DNA of 64,000 nucleotides from VXPQ01 sp965117025 (GTDB lineage: Bacteria; Bacteroidota; Rhodothermia; Rhodothermales; VXPQ01), in NCBI GenBank assembly GCA_965117025.1, contig OZ220746.1:1860001-1924000 (forward strand). Direction: 5' to 3'. Shown here piece by piece: positions 35,865 through 43,873 of the stretch (the stretch's first letter is position 1; the number at the start of each line of letters is the position of its first letter). The translations under genes were made by a program, and so were the position numbers. Below the pieces are notes generated by a model. That model was given only the letters and a program-made list of their open reading frames with translations. It did no database searches and was not told the origin of the DNA.

Positions 35865-36394
35865 ACTTCGCCGTTGCTGTGCGTGCCCGCCCGGGTACGT
35901 CCGCCGCATTCGTGGGTGTGTTGTTTGCCTTGCTGTCCACCGGTTGCGGGCACTATAGTTTTACCGGCGCTTCCATTCCCGAGCATATCGGGACGGTCGC
36001 GATTCCGCTTACCGAAGACGCCACATCCAATCCGATTCCGGATCTCGGCGGCCTGTTGACCGAGCGATTGGTCCAGCGCTTCGTTCGCCAGACTCGTTTG
36101 GAACTGGCTACCGACGAAACACAGGCCGATGCTGTCCTCAGCACAGAAGTCCGGCAGTATTCCGTGCGCCCTGCCGCGGTAGGCGGCGAGTACCGGGCGG
36201 CGCTGAACCAGCTTTCGATCACTGTTTCCGCCAGCTATGCGGACCGGGTGGAGGAACGGGAAGTGTTCCAGCGCAGTTTTTCCGCCTCGTTAGAATACGA
36301 CCCGGTCGATTTTACCGGCGAGGAAGAGGCCGCAAGAGAAGCGCTCGACGATATCGCCGACGACATTTTTCAGGCGGCTACATCCAACTGGTAG
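35861..36394 (+). CDS. lptE: LPS assembly lipoprotein LptE-like
   Basis: The 177-residue product starts at GTG 35861, overlapping the upstream stop (GTGA). Its signal peptide ends in a lipobox (LLSTGC), followed by HYSFTGASIPEHIGTVAIPL, typical of Bacteroidota LptE. The rest has TERLVQRFVRQTRLELA, an ADAVLSTEV strand and a C-terminal helix (DDIADDIFQAATSNW). LptE plugs the LptD barrel that inserts lipopolysaccharide. Gene order sigma-54 activator then lptE supports the call. Confidence 0.88.
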   Translation: MNFAVAVRARPGTSAAFVGVLFALLSTGCGHYSFTGASIPEHIGTVAIPLTEDATSNPIPDLGGLLTERLVQRFVRQTRLELATDETQADAVLSTEVRQYSVRPAAVGGEYRAALNQLSITVSASYADRVEEREVFQRSFSASLEYDPVDFTGEEEAAREALDDIADDIFQAATSNW

Positions 36395-36425
36395 CCGTTC
36401 CATCCTCGACGAAACCACATCCGGC

Positions 36426-37907
36426 GTGGCGTTTCTGTATGCAATAGCGATTGCCGTATTGACCCTGTACGGCGCCAACCTGTTGTGGTTATGCAGGCGT
36501 TCCGCAGGCGCGGGCCGTCTGATCCCGGATGCATCGTCGGATCCTCCTCGCGATCCTGCTTTTCCCTGGCCGTTCGTGACGGTCCAGTTGCCGATTTTCA
36601 ACGAACCGCTTGTGGTCGAACGGTTGATCGACGCCTGTGTGCAAATCGATTACCCGCAGGACCGGTTCGAAATACAGGTGCTCGACGACTCGACGGACGA
36701 TACGCCGCATCTTGTGACCCGTTGTATTGCCGCCGGAGCGTCCCGGGGGGTGCGGATCGTGCATCTTCGGCGTCCGAACCGGGAGGGATACAAGGCAGGG
36801 GCCCTGCAATATGGGCTGACGCGGGCGCAGGGTGCTTTCATTGCCGTGTTCGACGCCGATTTTGTGCCCCGCCCCGATTTTCTGCGCCGCCTCATACCTG
36901 TCTTTGCCGATGAACGTCTTGGGGCCGTACAGGCGCGATGGGGACATCTCAACCAGGATGCGTCAATCCTTACGCGCATTCAGGCCGTGGGTCTGGATAC
37001 CCATTTCGCGGTGGAGCAACTCGCGCGCCGCCGCGCAAACTGCTTTTTGAATTTCAACGGCACAGCGGGCGTGTGGCGTCGGGATGCTATTGTAGATGCC
37101 GGCGGGTGGCAGGCCGATACCATTGCGGAGGATCTGGACCTGAGTTACCGGGCGCAACTTGCCGGGTGGGGCATCGAATTTATGGGGGATGTCGAAGTAC
37201 CCGCGGAACTTCCCTCGACCATCGAAGGGTTGCGGACCCAGCAGTTTCGCTGGACGAAAGGGTCTGTCGAGGCCGCCCGCAAATTGCTGCGAACCTTGTG
37301 GACTTCCCGGGAATCCTTCCGGCGCAAGGTGCAGGGCACGTTCCACATGACGGGTCATCTGGTCTTTCCCTTCGTACTGATCGCCGGATTGCTCCATGTG
37401 CCCCTGCAGGCCGCGGCGCATGCCGGCATGGGCCCCGGCCAGGCCTATTTCGGATGGATGGCGCTCGGGTTGATCGGCTTCGCAGGATTTGGCCTGGCGC
37501 AGATTTTTGCGCAGCGACGGTTGTACGCCGACTGGCCGCGACGCCTTGGCATTGTTCCGGTTTTCATGGCCGGTACGATCGGCATGTCCATTCGCAACAC
37601 GATCGCCGTGGTGGAAGCTTTTGCCGGAATCTCCACGCCTTTTGTGCGTACGCCCAAGTTCGGCGGCGCCCCCGGCCGCCGTGTTTCTCCGGGACGTTTC
37701 GCCGGACAACGTACCACCGGATCGGTTGCGCTCCGCATAGCGTATCCGCTGGAATTCGCCATGGGGGTCTACTCGACGGCGGGCGTGGCGTATCTTCTGG
37801 GCACGGGGCAATGGGACGCCGTAATCTTTCAGCTGTTTTTTGCGGCCGGCTTCGTGCTTGTCGCTGCGGCGACATTCCGGGAAGCACGTACGAAGTCGGT
37901 CAGGTAA
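36426..37907 (+). CDS. Family 2 glycosyltransferase, processive synthase-like membrane protein
   Basis: The 493-residue protein starts at GTG 36426. It has an N-terminal membrane helix, a GT-A catalytic domain and C-terminal helices. Catalytic motifs are VTVQLPIFNE, LDDSTDD (first Asp), FDADFVP (DxD), AEDLDLSYR (ED) and QQFRW (QxxRW), the set of processive cellulose or hyaluronan-type synthases. C-terminal membrane segments occur at about 310-345 and 350-400. There is no PilZ domain. The polymer is unknown; it may decorate a glycan or a lipid. It lies 31 bases after lptE. Confidence 0.88.
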   Translation: MAFLYAIAIAVLTLYGANLLWLCRRSAGAGRLIPDASSDPPRDPAFPWPFVTVQLPIFNEPLVVERLIDACVQIDYPQDRFEIQVLDDSTDDTPHLVTRCIAAGASRGVRIVHLRRPNREGYKAGALQYGLTRAQGAFIAVFDADFVPRPDFLRRLIPVFADERLGAVQARWGHLNQDASILTRIQAVGLDTHFAVEQLARRRANCFLNFNGTAGVWRRDAIVDAGGWQADTIAEDLDLSYRAQLAGWGIEFMGDVEVPAELPSTIEGLRTQQFRWTKGSVEAARKLLRTLWTSRESFRRKVQGTFHMTGHLVFPFVLIAGLLHVPLQAAAHAGMGPGQAYFGWMALGLIGFAGFGLAQIFAQRRLYADWPRRLGIVPVFMAGTIGMSIRNTIAVVEAFAGISTPFVRTPKFGGAPGRRVSPGRFAGQRTTGSVALRIAYPLEFAMGVYSTAGVAYLLGTGQWDAVIFQLFFAAGFVLVAAATFREARTKSVR

Positions 37908-37926
37908 CGCCTTGCACACGGTCGAT

Positions 37927-38478
37927 ATGACGCCGGACATTCAGAAAGCTGTTGCGTACCTCAAGGAAGGCGACGCCGTGCAGGCCGCATCTTTCCTTCA
38001 GGATATGATCGACCGCATGCCGGAGTATGCCACGGCGCACGTATTGCTGGCGCAGGCCTGGGAGGCATTGGAGGAATGGGATCGCGCGCTGCATGCATGG
38101 CGCAAGGCGGTTCGCCTTGTACCGACCAGTCCGGTGGTATTCCACGGACTCGAACGTGCTGCCCGGAAGGCGCATCCGCTGTCGCACGAACCGGTGAAGC
38201 CCGAACCGCATGCCTTCACGGATATCGACCATCTGATTACCAGTCTGGAATCGGCGCGTATCGTACCCCATCCCGATGCGGCGAGCATCCCGGCTCCGGA
38301 TCTCGACGATGATATCGACGATGTGGCCAGTGAGACCCTTGCGGCGATTTATGCATCCCAGCAACGGTACAAGGAAGCCGCGCGCATCTACGATGTGCTT
38401 GCCGAACGGCGCCCTGAACAAGCAGCGGCATTCAGGGAAAAAGCGACCCGCCTGCGATCCGGAGAAACGGAGGATTGA
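37927..38478 (+). CDS. TPR-repeat protein
   Basis: The 183-residue protein starts at ATG 37927. Two TPR motifs cover residues 5-75 (AVAYLKEGDAVQAASFLQDM; ATAHVLLAQAWEALEEWDRA). A proline/aspartate-rich linker follows, and a third TPR-like helix pair ends the chain (SETLAAIYASQQRYKEAARI). There is no signal peptide. Its partner is unknown. The following anmK start is 5 bases after its stop. Confidence 0.75.
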   Translation: MTPDIQKAVAYLKEGDAVQAASFLQDMIDRMPEYATAHVLLAQAWEALEEWDRALHAWRKAVRLVPTSPVVFHGLERAARKAHPLSHEPVKPEPHAFTDIDHLITSLESARIVPHPDAASIPAPDLDDDIDDVASETLAAIYASQQRYKEAARIYDVLAERRPEQAAAFREKATRLRSGETED

Positions 38479-38483
38479 CGAGT

Positions 38484-39680
38484 ATGCAGCGACTTCGGCA
38501 ATTACAGGCAAGGGAATCCCGCGTGGTCGCCGGTTTGATGAGCGGTACGTCGCTGGACGGCGTGGACGCCGTGCTGGCGCGCCTCGAAGGGACCGGAAAA
38601 GATATTACGTTCGACATACTGGGGTTCGATCATATGCCCTGGCCCGATGCGTTGCGCCGGCTTATTCTGGCGAACTCGACGCCGGAGCATTCGACCGTGT
38701 TCGACATTTCCCAGTTGAATGTCCGCATCGCACATGCGTATGCAGAGGCTGTCGAGCGCGTTGCCGCTGCCGCCGGACATGCCGTGTCCGATATTGATCT
38801 GGTGGGTTCGCATGGTCAGACGATTCATCATGTGCCGTTTCCGGTGGATTGCGCCGGCCGCGATATCACATCCACGCTTCAGGTGGGTGATCCGTCGGTG
38901 CTGGCCAACCTCCTGCAGGTTCCCGTCGCAGGCGATTTCAGGGTGGCGGATATGGCGCTGGGCGGGCAGGGCGCTCCCCTCGTGCCGTATTTCGATTATG
39001 TATGCTTTCGCGACGAACAGGAAACCCGCGGGTTGCTCAATCTCGGCGGGATCGCGAATATCACGATACTTCCTGCCGGCGCGGATCGCAGCGATGTGTT
39101 CGCTTTCGATACGGGGCCCGGCAACATGGTGATCGACGCCCTTTCGGCCCTGTTATTCGACGAACCGTACGACGATGGGGGCCGTCGCGCCGCAAGGGGC
39201 CGCACCGATGACTCGGTGATGGCTGCCCTGCTGGAAGATGGATATTTTGTCCGGGAACCCCCCAAATCCACCGGACGCGAGTATTTCGGCGAGTCGTTTG
39301 CCGAACAACTCGTCAAGCGGTGTCGGAAAGAGATGAACGACCCCGATCCGGAGGATATCCTTGCCGTGGGAACGATGTTGACCGTGCTGTCCGTTTACCA
39401 GGCGTACGCCCGCTTCGTCCGGGATTCCTGCACACTGGATGCGCTCATTGTTTCCGGTGGAGGGGTCCGCAATCGCTACCTGATGGATCGTCTCTCCAAT
39501 GTGTTTGCCCCCATACCCGTCCGCGTGATCGGGGAGTACGACATTCGTTCCGAAGCCAAGGAGGCGCTTTGCTTCGCCGTATTGGCCCACGAGGCCGTGA
39601 ATGGAGCGGAGACGAACCTGCCCTCGGTAACCGGCGCCTCCCGCGCCACGACGCTCGGCAAATTCTGCATACCCGCATAG
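38484..39680 (+). CDS. anmK: Anhydro-N-acetylmuramic acid kinase
   Basis: The 398-residue protein has the ATP-binding GLMSGTSLDGVDAVL near the N-terminus, VGSHGQTIHH, and GDFRVADMALGGQGAPLVP before the substrate site. LNLGGIANIT and FDTGPGNMVIDAL complete the actin-fold motifs, and VSGGGVRN lies near the C-terminus. It phosphorylates and opens anhMurNAc during cell-wall recycling. The ATG at 38484 is used; a TTG lies 9 bases upstream. thiL follows after 4 bases. Confidence 0.95.
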   Translation: MQRLRQLQARESRVVAGLMSGTSLDGVDAVLARLEGTGKDITFDILGFDHMPWPDALRRLILANSTPEHSTVFDISQLNVRIAHAYAEAVERVAAAAGHAVSDIDLVGSHGQTIHHVPFPVDCAGRDITSTLQVGDPSVLANLLQVPVAGDFRVADMALGGQGAPLVPYFDYVCFRDEQETRGLLNLGGIANITILPAGADRSDVFAFDTGPGNMVIDALSALLFDEPYDDGGRRAARGRTDDSVMAALLEDGYFVREPPKSTGREYFGESFAEQLVKRCRKEMNDPDPEDILAVGTMLTVLSVYQAYARFVRDSCTLDALIVSGGGVRNRYLMDRLSNVFAPIPVRVIGEYDIRSEAKEALCFAVLAHEAVNGAETNLPSVTGASRATTLGKFCIPA

Positions 39681-39684
39681 TCTC

Positions 39685-40734
39685 ATGTCCAGGGATTCGT
39701 CCTTAACGCCTCTTCGACAATACGGTGAGTTCGGGCTCATCGACGCCATGCGCCGGATCCTCGGAGAAGTTTCCGACGGGGAGTTGCTCACCGGCATTTC
39801 GGACGATGCGGCCGTGTATCGCATCGAAGGAGACCGCGTACATGTCATTACCACCGATATGCTGGTCGAGGGCGTCCATTTCGACCGCCTCGTCATGCCC
39901 ATGGAATACCTGGGCTCGAAGGCCATTGCCGTCAATGTGAGCGACATTGCGGCCATGAACGCCGAGCCGCGGTATGCGACGATCGGGTTGGGTCTTCCGG
40001 AAAACGTTTTTGTCGAACAGATCGAGGAATTTTACCGGGGTGTGCGGAAGGCATGCGATCTCTACGATGTGCAGGTCGTGGGCGGCGATACGACGGCGGC
40101 TGCCCGTTTGACCGTTTCCGTGACAATCGTCGGCGAGGCCGCAGCATCCCGCATTGTTCATCGCCGGGGGGCCGTTCCGGGAGATTTGTTATGTACGACG
40201 GGCGAGCTGGGAGGCGCCTATGCCGGTCTCCGGATTCTGTTGGAACAGCGCCGGGAACTCCAGGAAAAAGGAGAGGATTTTGCGCCGGATATCGACAAGT
40301 ACCGGTATGTAATTCAGCGGCAGCTTGTCCCGCGCGCCAGACTCGACGTGGTTCGGGACTGGGCGGCTCGCGGCGTCAAGCCGAACGCGCTCATCGACCT
40401 TTCGGACGGCATCGGATCGGATTTGCAGCATATCTGCCGTGCGAGCGGATGCGGCGCCGAGTTGCATCTCGACGCGCTGACCATTGCCCCGGAAACGTAT
40501 GCCGTGGCCGAGGAATTAGGAGAGGATGTCGGGGTGCTTGCGCTCTTTGGCGGGGAAGATTACGAATTGCTTTTTGCTGCGTCTCGCGAGGAGGTGGGGC
40601 TCATGGATTCCGAAACATGTCATGTGATCGGCCGGTGTACGGCCGGGACCGACGTGATGGTGCGGATGCCGAATGGTGAGCTATTGCCCCTGGAGCGCGG
40701 GGGGTATGAACATTTTGGCGCAGGGAATGCATAG
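39685..40734 (+). CDS. thiL: Thiamine-monophosphate kinase
   Basis: The 349-residue protein has the ThiL signature GEFGLIDAMRR, SDDAAVY, TTDMLVEGVHFD, GSKAIAVNVSDIAAMNAEP, GGDTT and LIDLSDGIGSDL, ending with FGGEDYELLFA. It converts thiamine monophosphate to the diphosphate cofactor. The stop codon TAG lies inside a 19-base repeat (40729-40747) also found at 46.8 and 50.3 kb. The TonB receptor follows after about 50 bases. Confidence 0.96.
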   Translation: MSRDSSLTPLRQYGEFGLIDAMRRILGEVSDGELLTGISDDAAVYRIEGDRVHVITTDMLVEGVHFDRLVMPMEYLGSKAIAVNVSDIAAMNAEPRYATIGLGLPENVFVEQIEEFYRGVRKACDLYDVQVVGGDTTAAARLTVSVTIVGEAAASRIVHRRGAVPGDLLCTTGELGGAYAGLRILLEQRRELQEKGEDFAPDIDKYRYVIQRQLVPRARLDVVRDWAARGVKPNALIDLSDGIGSDLQHICRASGCGAELHLDALTIAPETYAVAEELGEDVGVLALFGGEDYELLFAASREEVGLMDSETCHVIGRCTAGTDVMVRMPNGELLPLERGGYEHFGAGNA

Positions 40735-40747
40735 TGGTAACAGGCCC
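40729..40747 (+). repeat. Dispersed 19-base repeat, copy 1
   Basis: gcatagtggtaacaggccc also occurs at 50273-50291 in the same orientation and inverted at 46845-46863. This copy provides the stop codon of thiL. Confidence 0.8.
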
Positions 40748-40786
40748 CAATCCCGAATACGTCATTTCACCAGCAGAAATTTGACT

Positions 40787-43672
40787 GTGAGATACAGATT
40801 TTGGCAAACCGTGGTCACCTTGTTGTTTCTTCTGCCCCTGCCGGTGTGGGCGCAGGGTACGCTTGAAGGAACCGTGCGGGCCGCGGAGACGGATGCGCCG
40901 CTGGCCGATGTTCAGGTGGTTCTGCCGGACTTATACCTGGGCGACAGTACGGACCCTGACGGGTTCTACCGGATTGAGCGCATTCCGGTCGGCTCGTATC
41001 TTGTTGAAGTGCGCCTCCTCGGGTATAGCACGGAATTTGCGGAGGTCCTCATCACGGCCGGCGCGACGGTCCGGCTCGATGTACATCTGGTCGAGACCCC
41101 CTTCCAGCTGGATGAAGTCGCCGTGGTCGGCAGCCGCACGCGCCAGCGTACCGTAACCGAGTCGATGGTGCCCATCGACATCATTGCCAGCGATGCGCTT
41201 CGGTCCCAGGGGCATGTCAATCCGGGCGACCAACTCCGGACGATGGTGCCGTCCTTTAACGTGAATCCGCAGGCTGTGGGCGATGCTGCGAGGATCGTGC
41301 GTCCTGCCAGTCTGCGCGGCCTGGCCCCTGACCATACCCTGGTGCTGGTCAATGGCAAACGCCGCCACCGCGCAGCCATCATTACCTGGATAGGGAACGG
41401 CGTTGCTGACGGAGCGCAGGGACCTGATATTTCGTCGATTCCGGCCATCGCCTTGGAGCAGGTCGAAGTGTTGCGCGACGGCGCGTCGGCCCAGTACGGC
41501 TCCGATGCGATTGCCGGGGTAATGAACTTCGCGCTCAGGGAAGATCGTTCCGGGGGCAGCGTGGAAGCGCATGCCGGCGGGTATGGGGAAGGCGACGGCG
41601 AAACCTGGGTGATTTCGGCCCATACCGGCTTGCCGCTGGGAGAAACCGGATTCCTCAATTTCAGCGCCGAATATGGCAACACAAGGCCCACCAGCCGAAG
41701 CGTGCAGCGCGACGACGCCGCCCTGCTGGTCGCCTCAGGCAACACACATATAAAAAATCCGGCCCAGATATCGGGGCGTCCCCGTGTAGAGGACGATGTA
41801 AAATTATGGAGTCATTTCGGCTATCCCGTTCACCGCAGCGCCATGCTCTACGGGCACGCCAATTATGCCGCCAAGTCGGTAACCGGCGGATTTTTCTTTC
41901 GCAATCCGCACACCCGTGCCGGGGTTTTCAAGGGGTACACCCTGCATCCGGTTTCTCGCCTCAATGTATACAACGCCGACGGCGGGCTTGCGAACTTTCC
42001 CGATCCCGACGATCCCGGGCAACGTGACGCCGTCGTCTACGATGCGAACGGGGAGGTCGCAAGTCTCCCGGGACAGCGGGGCATTCCCTCGCTTCTTGTA
42101 GGCGACGGGGTTTGGGCGGAAACCGGCATGGTCGGCGCCGGCGGCTGCCCTGCGATTCCGATCATCGCCAACGTACCCGACGCAGCGGCCCTCGAAGCGG
42201 TCGAGAACGACCCGAACTGTTTCACCCTCTACAGCCGGTTCCCCGGCGGATTCACGCCTCAATTCGGCGGCGATCTTGTGGACGGGTCGGTGGTAGCTGG
42301 TCTGCGCGGATATACCGACAGCGGATTTACCTGGGATTTGAGCGGGTCGTACGGTATGAACGCTGTGGACTTTTTCATCCGCAACACGGTCAATGCGTCG
42401 CTTGGCGCCGCAACGCCTACCGAGTTTGATCCGGGTCTGTACAGCCAGCGGGATATCAATCTGAATCTTGATATGACCTGGCCTGTCAACGATATGGTGC
42501 ATCTTGCCGGAGGCGCCGAATGGCGTGACGAGCGGTTCGAGATCGGCCTTGGACAGGTGGAGTCGTATCAGATCGGTCCGTACGCCGCCCAGGGATTCAG
42601 CGCCGCCTCCAACGGGTTTCCGGGCTTTGGGGACATCGCTGCGGGTGCGTGGAATCGAAGCAATGTGGCAGTCTACGGCGATGCCGGGGTGGAAGGAAGC
42701 GAAGGCGGACCATGGGGTCTCGACGGGGTCGTCCGGTTCGAAAACTTCTCCGATTTCGGCAGCACGCTGAACGGGAAGGTAAGCGGTCGGTACGAGTTGG
42801 CGCATATTCTTGCACTGCGCGCCAGCTTCAGCACAGGTTTTCGCGCCCCCACCCCGGGTCAGCAGAATGCGTTCAATGTGACCACCCAGCTTGATCCGGG
42901 CCGGCAGAAGTTGGTCAATAACGGTACGATTCCTTCCACCTCGCAGGTTGCTGCGTTGCGAGGCGGTCAGCCGCTCGATCCCGAAACCTCCAGGAACTAT
43001 ACGGTCGGTCTGGTGCTGGATGGAACGGTCTTCAATGTGACCGCCGATTATTATCGGATCGATGTTTCGGACCGGATTGCGCTGACTCAGGTGTTTGCGC
43101 TGGCTCCGGAGGAGGTGGATGCCCTGGTGGCCGAGGGGATCACCAGCGCGGGCAATCTGGCGAATTTCCGCTTTTTCACCAACGATTTCTCCACCCGTAC
43201 GCAGGGTATGGATATTGTCGCTACGTATGTCCCTATGGCCCTGCGCGGACAGGCGACGTTCAGTTTCGTTTTCAACCGCACGATCACCAGCGTGGTCTCG
43301 TGGAATGCCGATGTGCTCGACGACAGGCGCATTCGGCAACTGGAGCAAGGATTACCCCGGACGAGATGGAACGTCTCCGGAAGGTACATTCCGGGACGCT
43401 TGCAATTGCTGGGCCGGTTGAGCTATTACGGCGGCTGGTTCGATTCCCGGGACGACCGGTATTATGACGGAGACGCCCTGATCGATATAGAAGCTGCTTA
43501 CGATTTTGGCGAAGGGCTCACATTAACGCTTGGCGCGCGTAACGCCTTGAACCATTATCCGGAAAGAAACCCTACCGCTGCTGCTCTTGCAGGAAATCTC
43601 TACAGTCTGTCGACGCCCTTCAGTTACAACGGAGGTTACTACTACCTCCGCCTTGCGTACCGGTGGGGATAA
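40787..43672 (+). CDS. TonB-dependent outer-membrane receptor, first of tandem pair
   Basis: The GTG at 40787 is chosen because it gives a compact signal peptide (RFWQTVVTLLFLLPLPVWAQ) and a length (961 residues) matching the 962-residue neighbour. A carboxypeptidase-like regulatory domain follows (LEGTVRAAETDAPLADVQV...VEVRLLGYS). The plug domain has DEVAVVGSRTRQRTVTESM, LVLVNGKRRHR and EVLRDGASAQYGSDAIAG. The beta barrel ends in aromatic YYYLRLAYRWG. An ATG at 40727 is an alternative. It imports a TonB-dependent substrate; no SusD partner is beside it. Confidence 0.93.
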   Translation: MRYRFWQTVVTLLFLLPLPVWAQGTLEGTVRAAETDAPLADVQVVLPDLYLGDSTDPDGFYRIERIPVGSYLVEVRLLGYSTEFAEVLITAGATVRLDVHLVETPFQLDEVAVVGSRTRQRTVTESMVPIDIIASDALRSQGHVNPGDQLRTMVPSFNVNPQAVGDAARIVRPASLRGLAPDHTLVLVNGKRRHRAAIITWIGNGVADGAQGPDISSIPAIALEQVEVLRDGASAQYGSDAIAGVMNFALREDRSGGSVEAHAGGYGEGDGETWVISAHTGLPLGETGFLNFSAEYGNTRPTSRSVQRDDAALLVASGNTHIKNPAQISGRPRVEDDVKLWSHFGYPVHRSAMLYGHANYAAKSVTGGFFFRNPHTRAGVFKGYTLHPVSRLNVYNADGGLANFPDPDDPGQRDAVVYDANGEVASLPGQRGIPSLLVGDGVWAETGMVGAGGCPAIPIIANVPDAAALEAVENDPNCFTLYSRFPGGFTPQFGGDLVDGSVVAGLRGYTDSGFTWDLSGSYGMNAVDFFIRNTVNASLGAATPTEFDPGLYSQRDINLNLDMTWPVNDMVHLAGGAEWRDERFEIGLGQVESYQIGPYAAQGFSAASNGFPGFGDIAAGAWNRSNVAVYGDAGVEGSEGGPWGLDGVVRFENFSDFGSTLNGKVSGRYELAHILALRASFSTGFRAPTPGQQNAFNVTTQLDPGRQKLVNNGTIPSTSQVAALRGGQPLDPETSRNYTVGLVLDGTVFNVTADYYRIDVSDRIALTQVFALAPEEVDALVAEGITSAGNLANFRFFTNDFSTRTQGMDIVATYVPMALRGQATFSFVFNRTITSVVSWNADVLDDRRIRQLEQGLPRTRWNVSGRYIPGRLQLLGRLSYYGGWFDSRDDRYYDGDALIDIEAAYDFGEGLTLTLGARNALNHYPERNPTAAALAGNLYSLSTPFSYNGGYYYLRLAYRWG

Positions 43673-43873
43673 CTTCGACAAATATGCACTTGCATAGATT
43701 CCGCAATGCATAATATATTGTCAGTACGGCAGATTTCAGGAAGAAGTCCTTCTTTGCGAAGAATGCCAAGGCGTAGTGTGCAGGTCGGCGCTAATGAGCG
43801 AAGCATGCAGGACATTCCTCAACCTGAAATACCCCTGCGGAAGAATTTTCTTACATCATCCGTTCTTTTCTCC